DNA of 64,000 nt from VAZQ01 sp963744275 (GCA_963744275.1 CAVUSX010000010.1:1-64000), one strand, 5' to 3'. Positions 37,428 through 49,366 are shown, counted from the first letter of the stretch. A program made the numbers and translations. The notes: generated from the letters alone by a model not told the origin.

Positions 37428-40031
37428 ATGGTTGAACCGACGAAAAACCCCGGCGACAAGACGCTCAGCGTCGCCCCCACCAAGACCTTGACCCTCAAGC
37501 CGCGGGGCGTCGAGCAGGGGGTCGTGCGCCAAAGCTTCAGCCATGGCCGCACCAAAGCGGTCGTCGTGGAGAAGGTGAAGCGTCGCGTCGGCGGCCCGGT
37601 CAGGGCCGAGCCGCCGCCTCCCGCCGCGGATGCGGCAAACGCCAAGCAGCGGTCCGCCACGGCCCGGCCGGCGGTGGTGCCGCAGGCGGCGGCGCCCGCG
37701 ACCGTGCCGGCGCAATCGCCCGCCGTCCCCGCCCCGAAGCCCTCGGGCGTCGTGCTGCGCACGCTGACCGAGGACGAGCAGAAGGCGCGCGTGCACGCGC
37801 TGGCCGACGCTCGCCTGCGCGAGGCCGAGGAGCGCAAGATCGCCGAGGAAGAGGCCCACGTGCGCATCGCGCGCGAGGCCGCCGAGCGCACCGAGCGCGA
37901 AGCCGCCGAGGCGCGCAAGCGGGGCGAAGACGATCGCCGGCGCCACGACGAGGAAACCAAGCTCAAGGCCGAGGCCGAGGCCAAGAAGCGTTTCGGCGAG
38001 GGTACCACGGCCGCCGCGCGCCCGGCCGCGCGCCCGGTGCTGGAGGCCGACGAGGAGGAGGCCCCGCGCACCACCCGCCGCGGCGGTGTCATCATTCGCC
38101 CGGCGCCTGCCCCCAAGCCGGCGAAAGTCACGGGCGAGAAGCGTCGCGGCCGCCTCACGGTGGTGACCGCGCTCAGCGCCGACGAGGTGCGCGAGCGCTC
38201 GGTGGCGTCGTTCCGCCGCCGCGTCCAGCGCATGGCCGGCCATCGCGACACCGAGCCCAAGGAAAAGCTCGTCCGCGAGGTGATCATTCCGGAAACCATC
38301 ACCATTCAGGAGCTCGCCAACCGCATGGCGGAGCGCGGGGTCGACGTCATCCGCCTGCTCATGCGGCAGGGCCAGATGGTGAAGATCACCGACGTGATCG
38401 ATGCCGATACGGCGCAGCTCCTGGCCGAGGAGATGGGCCACACCGTCAAGCGGGTCGCCGAATCCGACGTCGAGGAAGGCCTGTTCGACGCCAGCGACGA
38501 TCAGGCCGCGCTGGTGCCGCGCCCGCCCGTGGTCACCATCATGGGCCATGTCGACCACGGCAAGACCTCGCTGCTCGACGCCATCCGCTCGACCGAGGTG
38601 GCGGCCGGCGAAGCCGGCGGCATCACCCAGCACATCGGCGCCTATCAGGTGACGGCCCCCTCCGGCCACAAGATCACCTTCATCGATACGCCGGGCCATG
38701 CCGCGTTCACCGCCATGCGGGCGCGCGGCGCCAAGGTGACGGATGTGGTGGTGCTGGTGGTGGCGGCCGACGACGGCGTGATGCCGCAGACCGTCGAGGC
38801 GATCCACCACGCCAAGGCCGCCAAGGTGCCGATCATCGTCGCCATCAACAAGATCGACAAGCCGGACGCCAAGCCGGAGCGGGTGCGCACCGAGTTGCTG
38901 CAGCACGAGATCCAGGTCGAATCGCTCGGCGGCGACGTGCTCGACGTGGAGGTGTCGGCGACCAAGAAGCTCAATCTGGATCGGTTGCTGGAGACGCTCG
39001 CCCTGCAGGCGGAGCTGCTCGATCTCAAGGCCGATCCCAACCGGCCGGCCGAAGGCACCGTGATCGAGGCCAAGCTCGATCGCGGGCGCGGACCGGTCGC
39101 GACCGTGCTGGTGCAGCGCGGCACGCTCAAGCCCGGCGACATCGTGGTCGCGGGCGCCGAATGGGGCCGCGTGCGCGCCCTCATCTCGGATACCGGCAAG
39201 CCGCTCACGGAGGCCGGACCTTCGATGCCGGTCGAGGTGCTCGGCTTCAGCGGCACGCCCGACGCCGGCGACCGGCTGGCAGTGGTCGACAGCGAATTGC
39301 GCGCCCGCGAGGTCACCGATTACCGGGCGCGGCAGAAGCGCGACAAGATGGCGGCGCGCGCGACCGGCTTGCGCGGCTCGCTCGAGCAGATGATGAGCCA
39401 GCTCAAGACCGACGGCCGCAAGGAATTCCCGCTGGTCATCAAGGGCGACGTGCAAGGCTCGATCGAAGCCATCCTGGGTGCGCTCGAGAAGCTCGGCACC
39501 GGCGAGGTCGGAGCGCGCATCCTGTATGCGGGCGCCGGCGGAATCACGGAATCCGACGTGACCCTGGCGGAGGCGGCAGGCGCCGCGATCATCGGCTTCA
39601 ACGTGCGCGCCCACAAGGAGGCGCGCGAAGCCGCCGAACGGGCCGGCGTCGAGATCCGCTACTACAACATCATCTACGATCTGGTGGACGACGTTAAGAA
39701 AGCCATGTCCGGCCTGCTGGCGCCGACGCTGCGCGAGACCATGCTGGGCAATGCCGTTATCCTGGAGGTCTTCAAGGTCTCCAAGGTGGGCAACGTGGCG
39801 GGCTGCCGGGTCACCGACGGCACGGTGGAGCGCGGCGCCAACGTGCGCCTCATCCGCGACAACGTCGTGGTCCACGAAGGCAATCTGTCCCAGCTCAAGC
39901 GCTTCAAGGACGATGCCCGCGAGGTGGTGGCCGGACAGGAATGCGGCATGGCGTTCGAGAACTATCACGACATGAAGGTCGGCGACGTCATCGAATGCTA
40001 CCGGGTCGAGACGATCCAGCGGTCGCTTTGA
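37428..40031 (+). CDS. infB: Translation initiation factor IF-2
   Basis: 867 residues. A charged, A/E/R-rich N-terminal region of about 270 residues is followed by the IF2_N domain, the G domain (GHVDHGKTSLLD at residue 372, DTPGHAAF, NKID) and domains II-IV. It delivers initiator tRNA to the 30S subunit. No frameshift despite its length. Confidence 0.97.
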   Translation: MVEPTKNPGDKTLSVAPTKTLTLKPRGVEQGVVRQSFSHGRTKAVVVEKVKRRVGGPVRAEPPPPAADAANAKQRSATARPAVVPQAAAPATVPAQSPAVPAPKPSGVVLRTLTEDEQKARVHALADARLREAEERKIAEEEAHVRIAREAAERTEREAAEARKRGEDDRRRHDEETKLKAEAEAKKRFGEGTTAAARPAARPVLEADEEEAPRTTRRGGVIIRPAPAPKPAKVTGEKRRGRLTVVTALSADEVRERSVASFRRRVQRMAGHRDTEPKEKLVREVIIPETITIQELANRMAERGVDVIRLLMRQGQMVKITDVIDADTAQLLAEEMGHTVKRVAESDVEEGLFDASDDQAALVPRPPVVTIMGHVDHGKTSLLDAIRSTEVAAGEAGGITQHIGAYQVTAPSGHKITFIDTPGHAAFTAMRARGAKVTDVVVLVVAADDGVMPQTVEAIHHAKAAKVPIIVAINKIDKPDAKPERVRTELLQHEIQVESLGGDVLDVEVSATKKLNLDRLLETLALQAELLDLKADPNRPAEGTVIEAKLDRGRGPVATVLVQRGTLKPGDIVVAGAEWGRVRALISDTGKPLTEAGPSMPVEVLGFSGTPDAGDRLAVVDSELRAREVTDYRARQKRDKMAARATGLRGSLEQMMSQLKTDGRKEFPLVIKGDVQGSIEAILGALEKLGTGEVGARILYAGAGGITESDVTLAEAAGAAIIGFNVRAHKEAREAAERAGVEIRYYNIIYDLVDDVKKAMSGLLAPTLRETMLGNAVILEVFKVSKVGNVAGCRVTDGTVERGANVRLIRDNVVVHEGNLSQLKRFKDDAREVVAGQECGMAFENYHDMKVGDVIECYRVETIQRSL

Positions 40032-40077
40032 TCGTCGAGGTCGCGCTCCGCCTGCGCTCGGGCGCCGCAACGCTCCT

Positions 40078-40617
40078 ATGGAACAGACGATCGCCTATCG
40101 GTTCGGACCCGACGACTACATCGCGCAGTTGCGCGCGAGCCGGTCGATCGGCCCGTTCGGACGGCTCGGGCGCTGGGGACGGGCGGCATTGTTCGGCATG
40201 CTGATCGGCGGACTGGTGATCGTCTTCAGCTACGATACGCTGCTCGCCGCTCCCGCGCTGGTGCTGGCGGCCGCTACCATTGTGTTTGCGCTGGTGACGC
40301 TGGTGGCGCCCCTCGGCGAATATCTGGCGGAGCGGCTGATGGCACGCTGGTTGTTCCCGCGCTATAGCTTCGCCAACAAGGACGTGACATTGGGGCTCGG
40401 CGAGCAGGACATCCGCTCGCGGATCGAAGGGAGCGAAGGCCGGATTTCCTGGCGCTCCATCACACGGGTGATCGAGACCCGGGATGGTCTCTTCCTGGCG
40501 CTCAGCCGCGCCGAGCTGATCCAGGTTCCCAGGCGCGCCCTGCCGTCGGCCGCGGCCTTTGCGGACCTGGCCGGTCAAGTGCGCGCCAAGGTCGCGGCAT
40601 CGATCGCCGGCCCATAA
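40078..40617 (+). CDS. YcxB-like membrane protein
   Basis: 179 residues with two membrane helices (residues about 37-75) and a C-terminal YcxB-like cytoplasmic domain (RIEGSEGRISWRSITRVIET, then FLALSRAELIQVPRRAL). YcxB-like proteins have no established role. It sits within the infB-rbfA interval, where related genomes usually have only a short gap, but is in the same direction and likely co-transcribed. Confidence 0.72.
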   Translation: MEQTIAYRFGPDDYIAQLRASRSIGPFGRLGRWGRAALFGMLIGGLVIVFSYDTLLAAPALVLAAATIVFALVTLVAPLGEYLAERLMARWLFPRYSFANKDVTLGLGEQDIRSRIEGSEGRISWRSITRVIETRDGLFLALSRAELIQVPRRALPSAAAFADLAGQVRAKVAASIAGP

Positions 40618-40672
40618 GCTCGAAAGCCGGCGCGGCGCGAGACCGCGCGATCGCGACAAAGAAAGCTGCATC

Positions 40673-41086
40673 ATGACGCGCCCCAAACAGCGAGGTCGAG
40701 CCGAGCCGTCCCAGCGCCAGTTGCGCGTCGGCGAGCTCGTTCGCCATGCGGTATCCGAGATGCTCATACGCGGCGACGTCCACGATCCGGTGCTCGAAGG
40801 CCATCTCATCACCATTCCGGAAGTCCGCATGGCGCCGGATTTGCGGCTCGCCACCATCTACGTGATGCCGCTCGGCGGCCGCGACGCCGACGAGGTGATG
40901 GCCGCGCTCGAGCGCAACAAACGCTATCTGCGCGGCGAGATCTCCCACCGCGTCAACCTGAAATTCGCACCCGATATCCGCTTCCAGATCGACGAGCGGT
41001 TCGAGGAGGCGGAACGGATCGAGAAGCTTCTGCGAACCCCGCAGGTGCGGCGCGATCTCGAGCCCGAGAAGGACGACGGCACGTGA
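40673..41086 (+). CDS. rbfA: Ribosome-binding factor A
   Basis: 137 residues with QRQLRVGELVRHAVSEML and the KH-like core LATIYVMPLGGRDADEV and LRGEISHRVNLKFAPDIRF. It assists 16S 5'-end maturation. Its stop overlaps the truB GTG. Confidence 0.93.
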   Translation: MTRPKQRGRAEPSQRQLRVGELVRHAVSEMLIRGDVHDPVLEGHLITIPEVRMAPDLRLATIYVMPLGGRDADEVMAALERNKRYLRGEISHRVNLKFAPDIRFQIDERFEEAERIEKLLRTPQVRRDLEPEKDDGT

Positions 41087-42120
41087 GCACACCGACCACC
41101 GTCACGGACGAAACCGTCCCCGCCGACGATCTCCCGCTCGGTGATGTTCCGATCACGGCCGATGCGGTTGACGCCGCAGTGCGGCCGAGCGGGCAGCGCC
41201 GGCGTCCCAAGCGCGAGGTGAACGGCTGGCTGGTGCTCGACAAACCGGTCGGCATGACCTCCACCCATGCGGTCAGCGTGGTCAAGCGGCTGTTCGCGGC
41301 CAAGCGCGCCGGCCACGCCGGCACGCTCGATCCGCTCGCCTCCGGCTGCCTGCCGATCGCGCTCGGGGAGGCGACCAAGACGGTTCCGTTCGTCATGGAC
41401 GGCCGCAAGACCTATCATTTCACGGTGCAATGGGGGGAGGAGCGCGACACCGACGATGCCGAAGGCCGCGTCGTCGCATCGAGCGCTGCGCGCCCCGACC
41501 CGGAGACGATCCGCGCGCTGCTGCCGCGCTTCACCGGCACCATCGCGCAGGTGCCGCCGCGCTTCTCGGCGCTCAAGATCGAGGGCGAGCGCGCCTACGA
41601 CCTCGCCCGCGAAGGCAAGGTGGTGGAGCTGGCGGCGCGCCCGGTGGACATCCATCGCCTCGAATTGGTGGCGATGCCGGACGCCGCCCATACGGTGCTG
41701 GCGGCGGAATGCGGCAAGGGCACCTATGTGCGGGCGCTCGCCCGCGACCTCGGTCGCGAGCTCGGTTGTCTCGGGCATGTGGTGGCGTTGCGGCGGACCG
41801 CGGTCGGCTCGTTCACGCAGGACCGCGCCGTCGACCTCGACGCCCTGCGGGCGTTGATTGCCCCCGGCAGCGAGCACGTTGCGGCCTCGACCCCGGTGCT
41901 GTTGCCGGTCGAGGCCGGCCTCACCGCCCTGCCCGCCATGGTGGTGAGTCGCGCCGATGCCGCCCGGCTCGCGCGCGGCCAATCGGTGCTGCTGCGCGGG
42001 CGTGACGCACCCCTGATGGAGGGCTTCGTGGCGGTCTTCGTCCAAAGCGCTCTGCTGGCGCTGGCCGAGGTGGAAAAGGGAGAATTGCGCCCCCGCCGCA
42101 TCTTCAACCTGGCGCGCTGA
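41083..42120 (+). CDS. truB: tRNA pseudouridine-55 synthase
   Basis: 345 residues with GWLVLDKPVGMTSTHAV and the catalytic Asp motif GHAGTLDPLASGCLPIALGE. The first 45 residues are a poorly conserved extension. It forms pseudouridine 55 in tRNA. GTGA overlap with rbfA. Confidence 0.94.
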   Translation: MSTPTTVTDETVPADDLPLGDVPITADAVDAAVRPSGQRRRPKREVNGWLVLDKPVGMTSTHAVSVVKRLFAAKRAGHAGTLDPLASGCLPIALGEATKTVPFVMDGRKTYHFTVQWGEERDTDDAEGRVVASSAARPDPETIRALLPRFTGTIAQVPPRFSALKIEGERAYDLAREGKVVELAARPVDIHRLELVAMPDAAHTVLAAECGKGTYVRALARDLGRELGCLGHVVALRRTAVGSFTQDRAVDLDALRALIAPGSEHVAASTPVLLPVEAGLTALPAMVVSRADAARLARGQSVLLRGRDAPLMEGFVAVFVQSALLALAEVEKGELRPRRIFNLAR

Positions 42121-42202
42121 CCGAGGGGCACGGGGCGGCGTCCGCGCACGCAGTCGCGGTAATAAACGTTAACGCCATGGCTGTTGCCGCGTAAATTCCG
42201 CT

Positions 42203-42231
42203 GGCATCGGGAGAATTTTCCACTATATATT
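42203..42231 (+). promoter_or_regulatory. Candidate rpsO promoter
   Basis: TGGCAT, 17 bases and TATATT within an AT-richer patch (TTTTCCACTATATATTG), 117 bases before rpsO. A separate promoter for rpsO-pnp is usual. The -35 match is weak. Confidence 0.42.
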
Positions 42232-42347
42232 GCGCCGCGGTCGCGCTGGCCCTTGCCGGCGCGAGCCGTTTGTGGGCAACCGCGCTGGACGACATCCCGG
42301 CCCGGCCGCCGTTCGTGAAGCTTCCTCGTCGACAGATAGGAGACCCG

Positions 42348-42617
42348 ATGTCGATTACCCCCGACCGCAAGGCGGACGTTATCAAGACCTATGCGACCAA
42401 GACCGGCGATACTGGTTCGCCGGAAGTGCAGGTGGCGGTCCTTTCGGAGCGCATCAACAACCTGACGGAGCACTTCAAGACCCACGTCAAGGACAACCAT
42501 TCCCGGCGTGGATTGCTCAAGCTCGTGTCCCAGCGTCGCCAGCTTCTTGATTATCTCGCTCGCACCGATGAAGGACGTTACAGATCATTGATCGAGCGGC
42601 TGGGCATCCGCCGCTGA
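42348..42617 (+). CDS. rpsO: 30S ribosomal protein S15
   Basis: 89 residues, the normal size, with GDTGSPEVQVAVLSERINNL and HSRRGLLKLVSQRRQLLDYL. The ATG follows a TAGGAGA box. It is followed by pnp after 311 bases, as in most proteobacteria. Confidence 0.97.
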   Translation: MSITPDRKADVIKTYATKTGDTGSPEVQVAVLSERINNLTEHFKTHVKDNHSRRGLLKLVSQRRQLLDYLARTDEGRYRSLIERLGIRR

Positions 42618-42627
42618 GACTATTGTT

Positions 42628-42645
42628 GCGCGGCTTCCGCCGCGC
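42628..42645 (+). promoter_or_regulatory. Hairpin at the start of the rpsO-pnp gap
   Basis: GCGCGGC-TTCC-GCCGCGC is a perfect 7-base stem with a stable UUCC tetraloop, 10 bases after the rpsO stop and without a T tract. By analogy with enteric rpsO-pnp it could be a processing or mRNA-protecting site. The rest of the 311-base gap has no other clear element. Confidence 0.5.
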
Positions 42646-42928
42646 CTCTGATGCGTGCAAGCGCTATTGCAAATGCAGGGCGCTGATCGTCCGGCAGCGA
42701 GGCCGCTGCCGATCCGCGAGACGGGCCGATTTCCATTCGCCCGTCCGTTCACAGGAGGGCCCGAAGGCCATGGCAGGATCGCCGGATGCTGCATCCGTCC
42801 GCGCCCCGCGCGCGCCGCAGCGTCTCGCCGTCTTGCCGATGGCTTTCGCCCTTCGGCCTCCTCCTCTTCCCTTCCCGGCAAGCCGGCGGGGTCAGGACGG
42901 GGGACAATCATCATGAAAGACCATCACA

Positions 42929-45090
<2,162 letters not shown>

Positions 45091-45127
45091 TCGCCGGCGC
45101 GCCCGACAGCGGATTTTATTGATGGAC

Positions 45128-45161
45128 ACGGCCGGGGGCATCACCCCGGCCGTCGTCTTTT
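45128..45161 (+). terminator. Rho-independent terminator of the rpsO-pnp operon
   Basis: ACGGCCGGGG and CCCCGGCCGT form a perfect 10-base stem with a six-base loop, followed by CGTCTTTT. It lies 38 bases after the pnp stop. Confidence 0.9.
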
Positions 45162-45168
45162 GGTATCA

Positions 45169-45265
45169 CTTGTCCCGGCCCTGAGCTCGGGACCGTTCCA
45201 GACATCAACTCCCCGCTTTCGCCGGGACATGGTTTGAAACGGTTCCGGCCAAAGGCCGGGACAAG
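45169..45265. repeat. Intergenic palindromic repeat (family C)
   Basis: CTTGTCCCGGCC at the left and GGCCGGGACAAG at the right are perfect 12-base arms; GGGACCGTTCC and GGAACGG-like cores lie between. It belongs to the general GTCCCGG-type intergenic repeats of this group. It separates the pnp terminator from the next gene. Confidence 0.65.
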
Positions 45266-45320
45266 CACTTCTGCAAGCTCGTCCCAAAGGGCTTGCGCGT
45301 CACCTCAGGGAGACTTCCAC

Positions 45321-45897
45321 ATGGCCTCGCCCCCAGCTTCGCTCGTCACCGCTCTCGCCCTTGCGCGGCACCCTCCTTGCTTGCGGCACCGCGCTCGCCC
45401 AGCTCGACAAATTCGTCATCACGGGTCCGGCGGCCGAGCGCATCGAGGAGAAGAACGAGATCTCCCTCGACACCGCCAAGCAGATCGCCGCCCATTGCGA
45501 GGCGGCGGCGCGGGCCAAGGGCGCGGCGGCCTCCATTGCGATTCTCGATCAGTTCGGCGAGCAGGTCTATTTCGAGCGCATGGACGGCCTGCGCGGCCAT
45601 CGCCAGCTCGACGCCGCGATCATGAAAGCGCATGCGGTGATCGTCACCCACACGCCGAGCCACGAGGAAGTGAACCGCACCATAACGGGTGACCAGAGCG
45701 AGTTCCACTCCGGCTTCTATCACGACATCTTCTTGGCTTCGGGCGGGCTGCCGATCGTGGTCGATCATCAATTTCTCGGCGCCATCGGGGTGGGCGGATC
45801 GGGCTTCGACGAGGTCTGCGCCCGCGATGCGCTGCAAGCGGTGATCGGACCGCAGCCCCCGCTGACGCCGACCATCCCGCGCCGCCAGGGTGGCTAA
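45321..45897 (+). CDS. Exported GlcG/HbpS-family protein, frameshift in the signal peptide near 45373
   Basis: An AGGGAG box eight bases upstream selects the ATG at 45321 (MASPPASLVTALALA); one extra base near 45373 shifts to the frame that continues TLLACGTALAQLDKFVITG, a normal signal peptide. The mature domain (residues about 50-180) has the GlcG/PduO-C/HbpS pattern AAARAKGAAASIAILDQFGE and GGLPIVVDHQFLGAIGVGG. Family members bind haem or cobalamin-like ligands or remain uncharacterised; 191 residues when corrected. Confidence 0.78.
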
Positions 45898-45909
45898 GCC
45901 GCGTCTTCG

Positions 45910-46755
45910 CTAATCCGCCGCGCTCGGGACCCGCTCGCCGTTGCCGCCATTGAGCTCGCCCGAGCGCGCCAGCAAATCGGGGTTCGGCATGGTGATGATG
46001 TTGTAGCCGGAGTCCACGAAATGGATGTCGCCGGTCACCCCGCTCGACAGATCGGAGAGCAGATAAAGCGCGGCGCCGCCGATCTCGTCGAGCGTCACCC
46101 CGCGGCGTAACGGCGAATGGCGCTGCTGGAAGCTGAACATGGCCCTGGCATCCGATATGCCGGCGCCCGCCAGCGTGCGGATCGGGCCGGCCGAGATGGC
46201 GTTGACCCGGATGGCGGAGGGGCCGAAATCGACCGCCAGGTAGCGCACCGAGGCCTCCAGGGCCGCCTTGGCGACCCCCATCACGTTGTAGTTCGGCATC
46301 GCGCGCTGGCCGCCGTTGTAGGTCAGCGTCACCATGGCGCCGCCGCTCGGCATCAGCGCGGCGGCGCGCTTGGCCAATTCGGTGAACGAGAAGCAGGAGA
46401 TCATCATGGTGCGCACGAAATTCTCGCGCGTGGTGTCGGCATAGCGGCCCTTGAGCTCGTTCTTGTCGGAGAACGCGATGGCGTGGACCAGAAAATCGAG
46501 CGCGCCCCATTTCGCGGCGATCGCCGCGAAGACGGAATCCATCGACGCGACGTTGTCCACGTCGCACGGCAGCACCAGCTCGGAACCGAGCGATTCGGCG
46601 AGCGGGCGCACCCGCCGCCCGAGCGCATCGCCCTGATAGGTCAGGGCGAGCGACGCCCCATGGGCCGCCAGCGTGCGGGCGATCCCCCAGGCGATCGAAT
46701 GATCGTTGGCGACCCCCATGATCAGCCCGCGCTTTCCGTGCATCAGCCCCGGCAT
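45910..46755 (-). CDS. fabI: Enoyl-[acyl-carrier-protein] reductase (NADH)
   Basis: 281 residues from the ATG at 46755 after a GAGG box. It is an SDR-fold enzyme with the FabI-specific GVANDHSIAWGIA nucleotide site and the Y-x6-K catalytic pair in YNVMGVAKAALE. It performs the last step of fatty-acid elongation. It lies in the fabA-fabB-fabI block divergent from irr. Confidence 0.95.
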   Translation of the reverse strand: MPGLMHGKRGLIMGVANDHSIAWGIARTLAAHGASLALTYQGDALGRRVRPLAESLGSELVLPCDVDNVASMDSVFAAIAAKWGALDFLVHAIAFSDKNELKGRYADTTRENFVRTMMISCFSFTELAKRAAALMPSGGAMVTLTYNGGQRAMPNYNVMGVAKAALEASVRYLAVDFGPSAIRVNAISAGPIRTLAGAGISDARAMFSFQQRHSPLRRGVTLDEIGGAALYLLSDLSSGVTGDIHFVDSGYNIITMPNPDLLARSGELNGGNGERVPSAAD

Positions 46756-46810
46756 ACTCGACCTCACTGGTTACTATTGCGCGCCCGTCGGCCAGAAAGA
46801 CTACTCAACT

Positions 46811-48029
46811 CTACGCGTCCAGCCGCTTGAACACGACCGATGCATTGGTGCCGCCGAAGCCGAACGAGTTCGACAGGACACAGCCCAGCGAGACGCCGTC
46901 GCGCCGCTCGCGCACGATCGGCATGCCGGCAAAGGCCGGATCGAGGTTGACGATATTGGCGCTCTCGCAGATGAAGCCGTTGCTCATCATCAACAGCGAA
47001 TAGATGGCCTCCTGCGCGCCGGCGGCCCCGAGCGAATGCCCGGTCAGCGCCTTGGTGGCGGCGATCGGCGGCGTGTTCTTGCCGAAGACCTCGCGGATCG
47101 CCTCCATCTCGCGCAGATCGCCGACCGGCGTGGAGGTGGCATGCGGGTTGATGTAGTCGACCGGCGCCTGCACGCCTTTGAGCGCCATCCGCATGCAGCG
47201 CGCCGCGCCCTCGCCCGAAGGCGCCACCATGTCGAAGCCGTCGGAGGTGGCGCCGTAGCCGGCCAGCTCGGCATAGATCTTGGCGCCGCGCGCCTTGGCG
47301 TGGGCGAGCTCCTCGAGCACCAGGACGCCGGCGCCGCCCGCGATCACGAAGCCGTCGCGATCGACGTCGTAGGGGCGCGAGGCCTTGTCGGGCGTGTCAT
47401 TATACTTCGACGACATCGCCCCCATGGCGTCGAACAGGACCGAGAGCGTCCAATCGAGCTCCTCGCAGCCGCCCGCGAAGATCATGTCCTGCTTGCCCAT
47501 CTGGATCACCTCCATCGCATTGCCGATGCAATGGTTGGAGGTCGCGCAGGCCGACGAGATCGAATAGTTGACGCCCTTGATCTTGAACCAGGTGCCGAGC
47601 GTCGCCGACGTGGTCGAGCTCATGCACTTGGGCACCGCGAAGGGGCCGACGCGCTTGGGTCCCTTGCTGCGGGTGACGTCGGCGGCCTCGACGATGGCGC
47701 GGGTCGAAGGCCCGCCCGAGCCCATGATGATGCCGGTCATCTCGTGGGAGATTTCGCCGGTCTCGAGACCGGCGTCGCGGATCGCCTGCTCCATGGCGAT
47801 GTGGTTCCAGGCCGCGCCGCCGCCGAGGAACCGCATGGCGCGGCGATCGATCACGCCTTCCGGATCGAGGCTGGGGGCGCCGTGCACCTGGCAGCGAAAT
47901 CCGAGCTCCACGTACTTGTCCGCACGCACGATGCCCGACTTCGCCCTCGCGCAGGCTCGCCAGCACCTCCTGGGTATTGTTTCCGATCGATGAGACGATG
48001 CCCATGCCGGTGACGACGACCCGCCTCAT
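46811..48029 (-). CDS. fabB: 3-oxoacyl-ACP synthase I, frameshift near 47942
   Basis: The catalytic Cys is in SISSACATSNHCIG and the two His in NPHATSTPVGD and LTGHSLGAAG. The N-terminal MRRVVVTGMGIVSSIGNNTQ lies in another frame; deleting one extra base near 47942 (GGCGAAGTCGGG) joins the parts as REGKSGIVRADKYVELGF, 405 residues. It elongates unsaturated acyl chains made by FabA, encoded upstream. Confidence 0.94.
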
Positions 48030-48095
48030 GGAAGCCTCTTCCAATCTCTACCTGATCGCATTTTCGGAAGCGGTATACCGGATGCCACTATTCCG

Positions 48096-48623
48096 TTACG
48101 CGCCGCTCGGCTGCATCTCGTCCTGACGGAACAGCCCGACCTTGAGATCCATGGCCCGATAGATGATCGAGCCGTCGGCCTTGAGCCAGCCGTCGGCCAC
48201 GCCCAGCACCAGCTTGGAGCGCATGACCCGCTTGATGTCGACCCCGTAGATCACCTGCTTCATGGTGGGCAGAACCTGGCCGGAGAACTTGACCTCGCCC
48301 AGACCGAGCGCCCGCCCCTTTCCGGACGAGCCGAGCCAGCCGAGGAAGAAGCCCAGGAGCTGCCACAGCGCATCGAGGCCGAGACAACCCGGCATGACGG
48401 GATCGCCTTTGAAGTGGCAAGGGAAGTACCAGAGATCGGGCTTCACATCGAGCACGGCGCGCACCATTCCCTTGCCGTGCTCGCCCCCGGTCTCGCTGAT
48501 CTCGGAGATGCGGTCGAACATGAGCATGGGGGGCAGCGGCAGCTGGGCATTGCCGGCCCCGAACAATTCGCCGCGGCCGCAAGCCAAGAGTTCTTCGTAG
48601 TCGTAGCTCGAGCGCCGGGTCAT
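48096..48623 (-). CDS. fabA: 3-hydroxydecanoyl-ACP dehydratase/isomerase
   Basis: 175 residues with the hot-dog active site FPCHFKGDPVMPGCLGLDAL (His and Asp). The start at 48623, six bases after ACAGG, gives MTRRSSYDYEELLACGRGE. Together with FabB it defines the anaerobic unsaturated fatty-acid route. Divergent from irr. Confidence 0.95.
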   Translation of the reverse strand: MTRRSSYDYEELLACGRGELFGAGNAQLPLPPMLMFDRISEISETGGEHGKGMVRAVLDVKPDLWYFPCHFKGDPVMPGCLGLDALWQLLGFFLGWLGSSGKGRALGLGEVKFSGQVLPTMKQVIYGVDIKRVMRSKLVLGVADGWLKADGSIIYRAMDLKVGLFRQDEMQPSGA

Positions 48624-48797
48624 CAGCATCCTGTGTCGCCTGTCTGGCCTGTCAACCGCCGAAATTTTTCGTTGATCCAATATAGGGGGTGGAGGGGGGG
48701 CAAAGCCAGACATCCGCTCCGGTTGTGCGCAGCCTTATGTCGCGGCTGCGGGGCGCGGAGCCCGATCCGGGGTCGCTTTGCGTTTTCGGCGCGATAT

Positions 48798-48811
48798 GTT
48801 ACAAATGTAAC
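48798..48811. promoter_or_regulatory. Palindrome overlapping a candidate irr promoter
   Basis: GTTACA-AA-TGTAAC has perfect 6-base arms and covers the -10 (TACAAA) of a possible irr promoter whose -35 is TTGCGT at 48778-48783. It lies 43 bases before the irr start in the fabA-irr gap, so it may control either direction. It does not resemble the usual Irr box. Confidence 0.5.
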
Positions 48812-48853
48812 GATCCTGCCAAAAAGCCAATCACAATAGGGTATTGAGCGCCC

Positions 48854-49366
48854 ATGACGTTGCCCACCACACCATCGCGGGCCCTGGTCTTCACGGCCGC
48901 GTCACCCGCGGCCGAACACGCGCCGATGCAAGCGCGGCGTGCCGCGCTCACCGGCTGCCCTTGGCATGACGTCAAGGCGATGCTGCGGCAGGTGGGGCTG
49001 CGGCCCACCCGCCAGCGCATGGAGCTCGGCTGGTTGCTGTTCGGCAAAGGCGACCGGCACATCACGGCCGAGATGCTGTACGAGGAGGCCAACAACGCCA
49101 AGGCGCCGGTCTCCTTGGCGACCGTCTACAATACGCTGCACCAATTCACCGATGCGGGGCTGCTGCGCCAGGTCGCGGTCGAAGGCTCGAAGAGCTATTT
49201 CGACACCAACGCATCGCAGCATCATCATTTCTTCGTCGAGGAAGAGAACACGTTGTTCGATATTCCGGACGCGGATGTTTTCGTCGGCAAGCCGCCGATC
49301 CCGCCGGAAGGCTACGAGATCGCTCGCATCGACGTGGTGGTCCGGCTACGCCGCAAGGCGCGTTGA
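48854..49366 (+). CDS. irr: Iron response regulator Irr (Fur family)
   Basis: 170 residues. The haem regulatory motif GCPWHD (residues 34-39), the Fur-type recognition helix (VSLATVYNTLHQFTDAGLLR) and the HHH metal site in SQHHHFFVE are characteristic of Irr in Bradyrhizobium-type bacteria. Irr represses or activates haem and iron genes when haem is scarce and is degraded when haem binds. The arrangement next to fabA is conserved in relatives. Confidence 0.93.
   Translation: MTLPTTPSRALVFTAASPAAEHAPMQARRAALTGCPWHDVKAMLRQVGLRPTRQRMELGWLLFGKGDRHITAEMLYEEANNAKAPVSLATVYNTLHQFTDAGLLRQVAVEGSKSYFDTNASQHHHFFVEEENTLFDIPDADVFVGKPPIPPEGYEIARIDVVVRLRRKAR

Noticed and set aside
37245..40070. A 941-codon open frame antisense to infB
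   Set aside because: High GC keeps antisense frames open; the product is His/Arg/Gly-rich with no fold-like pattern, while the plus strand codes IF-2.
48096..48713. Longer FabA start at 48713 (proline-rich MSGFAPPPPP)
   Set aside because: The extra 30 residues are unlike the family, and the ATG at 48623 has a better-spaced AGG and the usual N-terminus.
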